A stretch of DNA of 27,648 nt from positions 1 through 27,648 of the forward strand of contig VBKX01000002.1 in NCBI GenBank assembly GCA_005879435.1, given 5' to 3'. The stretch is from Deltaproteobacteria bacterium. Lineage in GTDB: Bacteria; Desulfobacterota; Binatia; UBA9968. The translations under genes were made by a program, and so were the position numbers. Under the pieces are notes generated by a model. The model ran no database searches. It saw only the letters and a program-made list of their open reading frames with translations, and had not been told where the DNA came from. Positions within the stretch are counted from its first letter, which is position 1, and every line of letters begins with the position of its first letter. This document shows positions 16,465 through 24,262 of this stretch, piece after piece.

Positions 16465-17886
16465 ATGATCGGCCACGAAGACTGGCGCCGGCCATGGCAC
16501 GCATTCTGCGCGGCGGTGGTTTTAGTTGCGCTAGTGGTCAGTAGCTGCAACTCCGTGCTTGCGCCGATGATTCCCTCGGTTTCCGCTCCTAGCGAGGACG
16601 AAGAAACCAAGATCAGCCGCGAATTCCGTCGCGAAGCAAAAAAGATTTTCAAGTTTCCCAATAATCCCGAAGTCGAACGTTACGTCGATCGCATCGGCCG
16701 GCGCATCCTTGCCGCCACCGGACCGCTGTCGTTCGATTATCGATTCTTTGTCATCGAAGACGACCAGCTCAACGCATTTTCCGTTCCCGGCGGATCGATC
16801 TATGTGTACACCGGACTCATCGAACGGGCGAAGAGCACGGATGAACTAGCCGGAGTATTGGGGCATGAAATAACCCACGCCAAGAACCATCATATGGCGC
16901 GCTCATCGGGGCCCGACGCAATTTCAATTCTGAGCCTCCTGGCGATGGTAGCGCTGGCGAAAAGCGGAAGCGGCGTGCAAGCGGCAGGCATGGTCGGGCA
17001 AGCCGTGGCTGCGACTCGCCAATTGGCCTTCAGTCGCCAGCTCGAAATGGAAGCCGATACCTTGGGGACACGATACATGGCGGCGGCTGGCTACGATCCG
17101 AAGGGCACGATCAGTTTTTTAAAAACTTTGGATCAAGAGCGAGCGCTAAATCCGATTGATGTGCCGGCGTATATTTTGAGCCATCCTATTACCCAGGAGC
17201 GTGTCGCCAATGCCGATCTCGTCGTAAAATCGCTGGGCGTAACACAGATACGGCCCGATGACCCGGACGCTTTGAAAAAAGTACAAATCATTATCAAAAT
17301 GGATCGGCCCACCCGCGACCAGGTAGTCACCGAGTACGAAAAGTTAGTTCAACGAAACCCGCAGGATCCTGACCTGCTTTATCTGTTGGGGTACACCGAA
17401 CAACTCCAGGGACAGTTGCCCCAAGCGCGTAAGAATTACGAGAAGTCCCTACAACTGAAATCGGAAAATCCCGGTCTGCAACGAGACCTAGGCCGTCTGT
17501 ACGCAGAAATCGGTGATTTTACGGCTGCTCGAAATGCCTTTGACCGCGCTCTAGCGCTCGAACCAAACGAACCGCTGACCTACTTATATCTCGGTGAGAT
17601 GCTGGAGAAATCGGGTGACTTGCGCAGTGCGGCTGGTGCCTATCTTAACGCACAAAATCTCGCGCCCCTGTGGGACAGGCCGCCAAATCGGCTTGGTATG
17701 GTATACGGCAAACTCGATCGGCCAGGTGACGGTTACTACTACCTCGGTCGATCGTTCGCATTGCAGGACGAAGACGACAAGGCAATTAACAACTTTGACC
17801 GCGCGATCAAGATCATCGGCGCGAATTCGCCGCGTGGCCAGCTTATTCAGGAGGAGCTAAATACCTTAAAAAACAGAAAGAAGTAG
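16465..17886 (+). CDS. M48-family metalloprotease lipoprotein with TPR repeats (BepA/YfgC-like)
   Basis: A zinc metallopeptidase probably anchored to a membrane face in the periplasm, similar in layout to BepA, which tends outer-membrane protein assembly. From the ATG at 16465 a hydrophobic signal ends in a lipobox VSSC with Cys28. The M48 domain follows, with VPGGSIYVYTGLI, the zinc motif HEITH (His134, Glu135, His138) and the third ligand Glu196 in EMEADTLG. From about residue 285 to the end there are TPR-like repeats (LLYLLGYTEQLQGQLPQARKNYEKSL and following). Total 473 residues. The frame is open far upstream, but only this start gives a normal lipoprotein signal; ATG 16393 is an alternative. 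It is divergent from lon, and its stop is 1 nt from that of the next gene. Confidence 0.9.
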   Translation: MIGHEDWRRPWHAFCAAVVLVALVVSSCNSVLAPMIPSVSAPSEDEETKISREFRREAKKIFKFPNNPEVERYVDRIGRRILAATGPLSFDYRFFVIEDDQLNAFSVPGGSIYVYTGLIERAKSTDELAGVLGHEITHAKNHHMARSSGPDAISILSLLAMVALAKSGSGVQAAGMVGQAVAATRQLAFSRQLEMEADTLGTRYMAAAGYDPKGTISFLKTLDQERALNPIDVPAYILSHPITQERVANADLVVKSLGVTQIRPDDPDALKKVQIIIKMDRPTRDQVVTEYEKLVQRNPQDPDLLYLLGYTEQLQGQLPQARKNYEKSLQLKSENPGLQRDLGRLYAEIGDFTAARNAFDRALALEPNEPLTYLYLGEMLEKSGDLRSAAGAYLNAQNLAPLWDRPPNRLGMVYGKLDRPGDGYYYLGRSFALQDEDDKAINNFDRAIKIIGANSPRGQLIQEELNTLKNRKK

Positions 17887-17887
17887 A

Positions 17888-18262
17888 CTACGGTTGCCCG
17901 CCCATGGCGGCGAGCGATAACATTCTTGGATGCACCGGCTTGGCAGATTTGTTTTCCCGCTTAAGCAGCACATCACGCAGATAATTCGGATCGAATCCTA
18001 AAAAATCGCAAATATTGGTAAAGGAAAAAAGCCAATCCGTGCTGGCATCGGTAACCCATTCGATAGCGCTTTCATAATGAACTCGCCCTGAAGTGCTCCT
18101 GGTATCCCGATATTTCTCGAGACATTCGACCGCGTCCTTTAGAACTGCGATCATGAGCCGCTTTTCGCCTTCCAGTTTACGCGATAAGCCTCCAGAACCA
18201 TAAAACTGTGAAGGCAGAAAAATGTCGGGTTCAAGGATACGGGCTAGAAAATCGTCGTACAT
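17888..18262 (-). CDS. Small uncharacterised protein, copy 1 of a two-copy family
   Basis: 124 residues, no signal peptide or membrane helix. I do not recognise a named domain. It is clearly related to the protein at 27059-27523. Shared features are a PDI-x5-Q start (residues 12-20), a helical block with LMIAVLKDAVECLEKY (about 35-51), and a tryptophan in a short acidic region (AIEWVTDASTDW). A conserved LFSFTNICDFLGFDPNYLRDVLL block follows (about 78-100). The copies differ at both ends. The LGxDxxYxR block resembles a small helix-turn-helix-like unit, but that is a guess. GAGGAG precedes the ATG by about 11 nt and a promoter is placed at 18297-18325. The gene faces the M48 protease gene tail to tail with 1 nt between stops. 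Confidence 0.75.
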   Translation of the reverse strand: MYDDFLARILEPDIFLPSQFYGSGGLSRKLEGEKRLMIAVLKDAVECLEKYRDTRSTSGRVHYESAIEWVTDASTDWLFSFTNICDFLGFDPNYLRDVLLKRENKSAKPVHPRMLSLAAMGGQP

Positions 18263-18296
18263 TTGTGAACAGTCTCCTCATTACTTTGAATCGGAT

Positions 18297-18325
18297 TCTA
18301 TACCACAGCGGATAGTACCGTGCAA
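18297..18325 (-). promoter_or_regulatory. Probable sigma-70-type promoter for the small protein at 17888-18262
   Basis: On the - strand a TTGCAC (18320-18325) is followed after exactly 17 nt by TATAGA (18297-18302), giving four of six matches to each consensus box. It lies about 35 nt upstream of the ATG with a GAGGAG ribosome site between. The rest of the gap up to 18505 shows no gene, tRNA or clear repeat. Confidence 0.4.
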
Positions 18326-18505
18326 GGAAAAATACTCTACCGGTGGGTTTGAGCAACGCAGGAACCGTCACAAGTAAGGCGCAATAATGCCTCGGTGTAA
18401 GAATATACCTTCACCCGGACCGAATGAATAACGCTTGTAGCGGCCTGATTCGCGTGGATTCTCTGATCGCGCGGAACCTATCTACCCGGACGCCATGGCG
18501 ATGGG

Positions 18506-19216
18506 CTAGATTCCGGCCATTAATCCGGCCAGTTTCGTCTTGGCAACGTTATGATCCCAAATCTTTTGCACGACAGAGTCCTTACGTCGACCTTTCATCA
18601 CACGCTGGGTCTCATCCTCGTTGTAAACCAGAACCGCTCCTAACAAGGATGCTTTGTAGAATCGTGCTGCAGCTTCTTCCAAATCGACACAGGCGGCAAA
18701 TACCCATTCGATTGCCTGACCGACGACCATCGAACCGTGGCCTCGGAGCATCACTGCATCCGCCTTGCCCAGAGCCCTAGCGACCGCGTCGCCCTGTTCG
18801 TTGGTATGGATGAGGGCCGGATCCATATATTTGGGCAACGCGCCGGGACCAAAAAAAGCGCCCGGGTTCGAAGATGCGGGGAAAAACGGCTTATCGACCA
18901 TCGACAGGGTCGCGACCATATGGTTATGCAGATGCGCGACGCTTTGAATGTCACTGCGCGCCTTATATGCCCGCGCATGCATATAGACTTCAGACGGCGC
19001 TTTGTACTTGCCTTCGATTGGTTTGCCTTCGAAGTCGGTGACCACCATATCGTCCGGCACGACCGTCGCGCGGCTGACGGGATGCGGCAGGATCAGCAGA
19101 TGATCTGAGCCAGGGACGCGCACGCTGATATGCCCGCTGTAATCGACCAATCCTGAGTTAAAAAGCATGCGCGAAGACATGGCGAGTTTGATTTTGAGCT
19201 CTGAGATTTCCGACAC
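18506..19216 (-). CDS. Class II aldolase/adducin-family protein
   Basis: A zinc-dependent class II aldolase-fold protein (fuculose/ribulose-phosphate aldolase family), 236 residues. Metal ligands are expected in HLHNH (about residues 95-99) and in the late LRGHGS motif. The N-terminal GLVDYSGHISVRVPGSDHLLI is the usual glycine-rich start, and EAAARFYKASLLG closes the domain. Members close to this one often act on non-phosphorylated hydroxy acids or as decarboxylases, so the substrate is not decided. The start is a GTG with GAGGAG about 7 nt upstream, and a promoter is proposed at 19252-19280. It is divergent from the gene at 19308. The frame is intact. Confidence 0.85.
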   Translation of the reverse strand: MSEISELKIKLAMSSRMLFNSGLVDYSGHISVRVPGSDHLLILPHPVSRATVVPDDMVVTDFEGKPIEGKYKAPSEVYMHARAYKARSDIQSVAHLHNHMVATLSMVDKPFFPASSNPGAFFGPGALPKYMDPALIHTNEQGDAVARALGKADAVMLRGHGSMVVGQAIEWVFAACVDLEEAAARFYKASLLGAVLVYNEDETQRVMKGRRKDSVVQKIWDHNVAKTKLAGLMAGI

Positions 19217-19251
19217 GATGGTACTCCTCTCTTAAGACCGGGGTTTTTTGT

Positions 19252-19280
19252 GCTATATCTTTCATTCAACTAGACTTCAA
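19252..19280 (-). promoter_or_regulatory. Probable sigma-70-type promoter for the class II aldolase-family gene
   Basis: On the - strand TTGAAG (19275-19280) and TATAGC (19252-19257) are separated by 17 nt, each with four of six consensus bases. They sit about 40 nt upstream of the GTG at 19216 in the short divergent gap. Proposed from sequence only. Confidence 0.35.
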
Positions 19281-19307
19281 CCGAAGACCTAGCCGGTCTC
19301 TCGTCCG

Positions 19308-19739
19308 ATGGCCGAAATCACTTGGATATCACTACAAAAACCGATGCCGGAAAAAGAATACATCGCTATACTTTCGTACCTGCCGTTGAGAAGCTTTTGG
19401 GGATTGCCGCAGTTTTTCTACTTCACGAGGCGCATCCAAACCCAGTTGAAAACGGCACGGGGAGCGGTCGGTTATTCGTTACTGGCCCACGTCTTGGCTA
19501 AGAGATTTTGGACCCTATCGGTCTGGGAAAACGAAGTCGTGTTGACCGACTTCATCCACAACCAACCTCATCGCGAAGCTATGATAACCTTGCGCCGTTA
19601 CATGGCAGGCACTGAGTTCGCGCGCTGGAAGATCAAGGGAGCGGCCGTCCCGCCGAGCTGGTCCGAGGCCTTGGAGCGGTTCAATGTACATGAATCGAAG
19701 CACGTATCCATGTCCAACGCCGAGAAATCGAGCCGGTAA
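19308..19739 (+). CDS. Small conserved protein, likely alpha/beta-barrel monooxygenase-like fold (uncharacterised)
   Basis: 143 residues, cytoplasmic by appearance. The pattern is WGLPQFFYFTRRIQTQL, then GAVGYSLLAHVLAKRFWTLSVWENE, a PHREAMITLRRYM helix and FARWKIKGAAVPPSW. Such features (a β-strand with FWTLSxW, then an acidic residue and a helix) occur in uncharacterised relatives of the dimeric alpha/beta-barrel (antibiotic-monooxygenase or spheroidene-monooxygenase-like) fold. I cannot assign a reaction. The start ATG at 19308 fits the beginning of similarity, with only a weak ribosome site. The gene ends 23 nt before pepF, so the two may share a transcript. Confidence 0.65.
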   Translation: MAEITWISLQKPMPEKEYIAILSYLPLRSFWGLPQFFYFTRRIQTQLKTARGAVGYSLLAHVLAKRFWTLSVWENEVVLTDFIHNQPHREAMITLRRYMAGTEFARWKIKGAAVPPSWSEALERFNVHESKHVSMSNAEKSSR

Positions 19740-19762
19740 TTCGAGAAAGGAACGCGAATTCA

Positions 19763-21519
19763 ATGGCTACCAATAGCGCGGAAGGAATCAGATGGGATTT
19801 GAACGATCTTTTTGCAGCACCTAACGATCCGCGCATCGAAGCCACGCTCACGGAATGTTACGCACGCGCCGAAGCATTCGAAAAGCGGTTCCGAACTCCA
19901 ATGGAACAGTCGGAGACTCTTACGGCCACTGTTGTGCTCCACGCGCTTCAAGAACTGGAATCACTCTATGAAGCCCTGGGTCGCGTTGGAAGTTATGCCG
20001 GCCTCCTCTATGCCGCCGATACCGCGAGTCCTGCGTATCGAGACTTGGAGCAACGCGTCGAACAAAGGTCGACGGAGATAAGAAACCAATTGCTCTTCTT
20101 CGAACTTCATTGGCTAAAGTGCGATGAGGGAATCGCCGACCGGCTCATCGTCGATCCTCTGCTCTCGAACTACAAACATTATCTCGCAAACTTGCGTCGC
20201 TATCGCCCGCACACTCTCACGGAGCCCGAAGAAAAAATTATAAATGAAAAAGACAACACGGGGCGCAACGCCTTCGGTCGGCTGTTTTCCGAGATCACGT
20301 CCGGGCTCACGTTTTCTTTAGAAAAAGAAAACCAGAAAGAAGAGCTCAATCTCAGCCAGATACTGTCACTACTGCATGAACCTGACCGCGCCCTGCGTCG
20401 GCGCGCAATGGAAACACTCTATGAAGGCTTGTCGCAACACGGCCAAGTGCTGACTTTCACCTACGACACGCTGATTCAGGATCATTTGACCATGGACCGG
20501 CTGCGCGCCTATCCGCACCCAATGTCTCAACGCCATCTGTTCAATGAAATTGACGACGAAGCGGTGAAAGCGATGATGGGCGTGACGGAGTCGAATTACG
20601 GCTTGGGGCAAGATTACTTTCGTCTCAAAGCCAAATTGCTGCAGCTCCCAAGACTCGCTCTCTATGATCAATATGCGCCGGTCGGCAAAGAAGTCAGACC
20701 GTTCCCTTACTCCCAAGCGCAGCAGGTCATTCTCGAAGCCTTCGAAAGTTTCGATCCGAGCTTTCGACAACTGGCCACGGAATTTTTCGCCAAGAATTGG
20801 ATCGACGCAGAGATTCGCAAAGGCAAGCGCGGCGGCGCCTTCTGCGCTTCGCCTTCTCCACAATTGCATCCGTACATTCTTTGCAACTACGACGACAACC
20901 TGCGCGACGTCATGACCGTCGCCCACGAATTAGGCCACGGGATGCACGGTTGTCTCAGCCGCGACCAAAACTATTTCAACTACGACACCCGCTCACAACA
21001 GCGGAAACCGCGTCGGTCTTCGCTGAAATGCTGGTTTTCGATTACTTGCTCGGGCAGCAAACCGACCCACAAGCGCAGATCGCTCTGGTCACCGGCAAAA
21101 TCGAAGATATCTTCGCCACGGTTTTCCGCCAAAACGTACTCACACGCTTCGAAGAACTCGCCTTCTCGGCGAGAAAGGAAACCCGCCTCACACCGGACAC
21201 GCTTGGAAACCTCTGGATCGAAGCCAACGGGAGGTACTATGGCGACGCCGTCGAAATACCGGACGGCTACCGCTGGGGATGGTCCTACATTCCCCACTTC
21301 ATCCACTCGCGCTTTTACTGCTACAGTTACGTCTTCGGCCAGCTCCTCGTCCTCGCGCTTTATCGAATGTACAAAGACGAAGGAAAGAGTTTCGTGCCGA
21401 AATATTTCCTTCGTCTTTGTACATTCCCGTTAGGGGTAAACCTTCATAAATCAGAATTTTGGCAGAAGGGATTCGTCGAAATCAAAGCCTTGGTCGCCAA
21501 TCTGCAAAAGCTCATCTAA
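19763..21519 (+). pseudogene. pepF: Oligoendopeptidase F (M3B), broken by a one-base slip and altered near the C-terminus
   Basis: An M3-family cytoplasmic zinc oligopeptidase. The frame from 19763 gives the N-terminal and catalytic part to HELGH (His388, Glu389, His392) and QNYFNYDT. At 20988-20990 the text reads CCC where CCCC would keep the frame; the other frame continues PLTTAETASVFAEML with the third zinc ligand and reaches the stop at 21519. So the zinc site is split by a single missing C. Further on, KY at about 21401 is followed by FLRLCTFP and then LGVNLHKSEFWQKGF. The family has a GGS-x-SPEELL-like segment of about 19 residues here; the eight odd residues are coded mostly by an inverted copy of upstream bases. 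GAAAGGAA precedes the ATG by about 10 nt. Confidence 0.9.
21365..21426. repeat. Perfect 22-bp inverted repeat inside pepF
   Basis: Bases 21365-21386 and 21405-21426 are exact reverse complements, with an 18-nt loop between. The left arm codes ordinary family sequence (MYKDEGK). The right arm codes FLRLCTF, which does not fit the family. The right arm therefore looks like a copied-back piece of the left arm, as made by template switching. Confidence 0.85.
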
Positions 21520-21561
21520 TGACAATGCGGTTGGATACCAATTTTCTTATGTTGAAACAAT

Positions 21562-21588
21562 TTATCGCAAAGTCTCACAAAGCGATAA
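21562..21588. other. Weak hairpin between two convergent genes
   Basis: TTATCGC (21562-21568) and GCGATAA (21582-21588) can pair around a 13-nt loop in the gap between the stops of pepF and the amidohydrolase gene. It is AT-rich with no T run on either strand, so a terminator role is doubtful. Confidence 0.25.
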
Positions 21589-21600
21589 CGAGCCCGCAAT

Positions 21601-23043
21601 TCATTTCATCCTAAAACTCGGCGGCACGACTGCGTCGATCCCTTTAGCGGTCCAGTGCCACTTCGAGACGCTGTCCCAAACTTGTTCGCCCTTTGCTTGA
21701 ACCTTATTAAGCAGTTCTGCCTCGTCGAGGCGTAGATATTTGCCGTTGTCGACGAGCGTTTCGCCGTCGACGATGACGGTGCGCACGTCGCGGCTCACGG
21801 CGGTTTCCATCAGCGAACGGATCGGGTCGCGCACGGCGCCGAAGGCGATGTCGCGCAGATTAACGATCGTGATATCGGCCTTTGCGCCTTTTTGCAGCCG
21901 GCCCAAATCCTCGCGTCCCAACATCTTCGCCCCGCCTAGAGTGATCGCGTTGAAGACATCGCGGGGATGGCCGGAAAGGAAGCTCTTGTCGGCGACTCGC
22001 GAAGCGATAGCCGCATAGCGCATGTCCGAGAGAATATCTTTCGGGAACGTATCCGTGCCGATACCCATGTTGATGCCGGCTTGGCGATATTTGTCGAAGG
22101 ACTCCATGACAATACCGAGCTTTAAATATTTTAGCGGGCTATAAGCGACGGACGCGCCGGAGTCGGCGATGATCTTCAAATCGTCGCCGTAAGGATACGC
22201 GAGCCAGCTATGGCCGCTGATAAAGATACAATGCGACAGCGAAACTTCCGGGTCGAGAAAGCCGATTTTTTTAAGCAATTCGATCGGCGTGCAGCGCTCG
22301 CGCTGCATGACCGTGTGGAATTCGAATAGATTGATCGTAGCGTGTATCTGCACGCGCACGCCGATTTCCTTGGCAGCTTTCCGAGTGTCTTTCAACAACG
22401 CCGGCGTGCAAGAGTCGACGTGGCCGGGAAAGAGCAGCGCGGTCATGCGGCCGTTGCATGCGCCGTTGTATTTCTTGGCGAAATCGATCGCGGCTTTAAG
22501 TCCTTTACTGCCACGCTCGTCGTCCCAGTCGTACTCCAGCCGCCCTTCGCGGTCATGGAAGAATGAAACGTTCTTGTAGCTTGGTCCGGCCGCGCAGCGA
22601 ATACCGACTTGATCGACCATATCGACATAGCGCTCCGTTTCGCCGCCCGCGCCGCCGATGTCGAAGGTTGTCGTCACGCCGCTTTTGAGAACATGAATCA
22701 ACGAATAGCGCTGGCCGATGTCAACGTCTTTTAGGTGCGCCGAGTGCGCGCCTTCGCGCGTCGGTCCGCCGTGGGCCAAATAGTTGGACGCAAAAAAATC
22801 GGTCTTGGTCGAATCGTTGAGAATGTAATCGCTGGCGTTGATGCCGGAGTGAAAATGAGTGTCGATGAAACCGGGAGAAACCAAGCAGCCTTGGGCGTCG
22901 ATCTTTTTGTCGACCGGCCGTGCATATTCCTTGCCGACGAAATCGATGCGGTCGCCGTCGAAAGCAACCACACCGTCTTTGATGATCTCGTGTTCGTTGC
23001 CATCGAAACCAACGACGTAACCACCTTGAATCAGCGTTTTCAT
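21601..23043 (-). CDS. Amidohydrolase-superfamily metal-dependent hydrolase (TrzN/SsnA-like)
   Basis: A 480-residue member of the amidohydrolase superfamily, the group with cytosine/guanine deaminases, chlorohydrolases and S-adenosylhomocysteine deaminases. The first metal motif is GFIDTHFH with His63 and His65. The barrel continues with a TTTFDIGGAGGETERYVDM segment, a later HATINLFEF (His ligand), a SHCIFISGH histidine segment and GIGTDTFP with the conserved Asp. The C-terminal beta-sandwich has GRLQKGAKADITIVNL and RTVIVDGETLVDNGKY. The frame is intact. The substrate cannot be read off. It follows the NMT1-type binding protein gene by 46 nt in the same direction, so the two may be cotranscribed. 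The imported compound could be its substrate, which is inference. Confidence 0.87.
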   Translation of the reverse strand: MKTLIQGGYVVGFDGNEHEIIKDGVVAFDGDRIDFVGKEYARPVDKKIDAQGCLVSPGFIDTHFHSGINASDYILNDSTKTDFFASNYLAHGGPTREGAHSAHLKDVDIGQRYSLIHVLKSGVTTTFDIGGAGGETERYVDMVDQVGIRCAAGPSYKNVSFFHDREGRLEYDWDDERGSKGLKAAIDFAKKYNGACNGRMTALLFPGHVDSCTPALLKDTRKAAKEIGVRVQIHATINLFEFHTVMQRERCTPIELLKKIGFLDPEVSLSHCIFISGHSWLAYPYGDDLKIIADSGASVAYSPLKYLKLGIVMESFDKYRQAGINMGIGTDTFPKDILSDMRYAAIASRVADKSFLSGHPRDVFNAITLGGAKMLGREDLGRLQKGAKADITIVNLRDIAFGAVRDPIRSLMETAVSRDVRTVIVDGETLVDNGKYLRLDEAELLNKVQAKGEQVWDSVSKWHWTAKGIDAVVPPSFRMK

Positions 23044-23089
23044 GGCTCGTGCCTTTCGGATATAGAATACGAATCGAGCAAGGGACTGC

Positions 23090-24154
23090 TCATTTTCCCC
23101 ACAGCTCTTTCATAAAACCGCTCTTTTCCAAATTATGGACGAATGAATTGTCGTAAAGGTCTTCGGCTCTCCGCTTGATCGGTGTTCCCAAACTGCGCTG
23201 GATCTCGACCGATTCGGCAACCACCGCGCCCGGCACGATCATGTGTCGATCGACGATGTCTTTGGTGTAGACGTTATACGACACGGTCAGCGCCTCCTCG
23301 TCCTTCACACGCATGATCTTCGCGATCGCCGCTTTCGCCTTGGCGGGGTTTCGATCGGTAAAATTGATCGCTTCGGCGAACGCGGCAACCATGCGCTGCA
23401 CCATTTCGGGTCGTTCGCGGATCGCACGTGAGCTGGCGTGGAGCGAGCTGTAGATGAAGGGGATGTCCAAATCGATCAGCCGGTAGGTTATATTATATCC
23501 GTCGTTTTTCGCGCGGACGTCGAGCGGCGGGGTAATCACGATGCCTTGGACGACGTTGGCTGCCATCGCCTGGTAGCGCTCGGATTGGCTGCCGCCAATC
23601 GGACGCATCGTGACATCGGGGATGTTGAATTTTTTCACCAACAAACGCGACAACCGATCGCTCAAATCGCCGGCTCGCGCCACGCCTAAAGACTTTCCTT
23701 TTAAATCCTCAAGCCGGTGAATCTCTTTCCGCGTCACCAGCACGTAGGGAAGTTTAATCAGCGGCGCCGCTACGAGCTTCACGTCGACGCCTGCGGCTAG
23801 GGAAGGGATCGTCGCATCCGCGGCGCAGTAAAGAAATTGTATCTCGTCCGCCATGAGCGCCGCCACCGACGGGCCGCTGCCGCGGATGAAAACATGTTCC
23901 ATCCTAAAACCGTACTTATTGAAAAGATGATTTTCCAGCGCTGTGTAAAGGTGAGCGAAGCCGCCGGAGACGGCGCACGTGGCAATGCGGATATTGGTCG
24001 ACCGTTCTCCCGCCTTCGCGAGATAAGGGTTGGCGATCACCTGGGAACGTGTCGCGGCAATCGAAACTGCCACGAGCAAAAAGGTCTTGATCCACGCGCT
24101 TAGCCCCGCTAACAGCCTGCAATTCTGTCGCGCGGGGAAAACATTCTTCCTCAT
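23090..24154 (-). CDS. NMT1/THI5-like ABC transporter solute-binding protein
   Basis: A periplasmic binding protein of the NMT1/SsuA-type (type II) fold, 354 residues. The N-terminus has a basic start and a hydrophobic core (about 21-36), a likely Sec signal with cleavage near residues 36-41. The mature domain runs NIRIATCAVSGGFAHLYTALENHLFNKYG, GSGPSVAALMADEIQFLYCA, VLVTRKEIHRLEDLKGKSLGVAR and MRPIGGSQSERYQAMAANVVQGIV, the usual order for the family. No permease or ATPase gene is in the window, so it is an orphan here. GGAG lies about 7 nt before the ATG. Such proteins are numerous in Binatota- and Rokubacteria-like genomes, where the ligands are unknown. Confidence 0.85.
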   Translation of the reverse strand: MRKNVFPARQNCRLLAGLSAWIKTFLLVAVSIAATRSQVIANPYLAKAGERSTNIRIATCAVSGGFAHLYTALENHLFNKYGFRMEHVFIRGSGPSVAALMADEIQFLYCAADATIPSLAAGVDVKLVAAPLIKLPYVLVTRKEIHRLEDLKGKSLGVARAGDLSDRLSRLLVKKFNIPDVTMRPIGGSQSERYQAMAANVVQGIVITPPLDVRAKNDGYNITYRLIDLDIPFIYSSLHASSRAIRERPEMVQRMVAAFAEAINFTDRNPAKAKAAIAKIMRVKDEEALTVSYNVYTKDIVDRHMIVPGAVVAESVEIQRSLGTPIKRRAEDLYDNSFVHNLEKSGFMKELWGK

Positions 24155-24262
24155 GATGGGCTCCTTCTAACGTCCAGCAGCGGCGGATGATAGTCTATTT
24201 CTTTCTGCCGCTCAAACCCTGCGGTCTGAGAGCCGTTCAGAGGAGAATTTCGCAGGAGCGGG

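Noticed and set aside
18263..18505. Possible tRNA or small RNA in the longest gap
   Set aside because: I found no cloverleaf, no conserved T-loop and no clear structure; only the promoter-like boxes at 18297-18325 are supportable.
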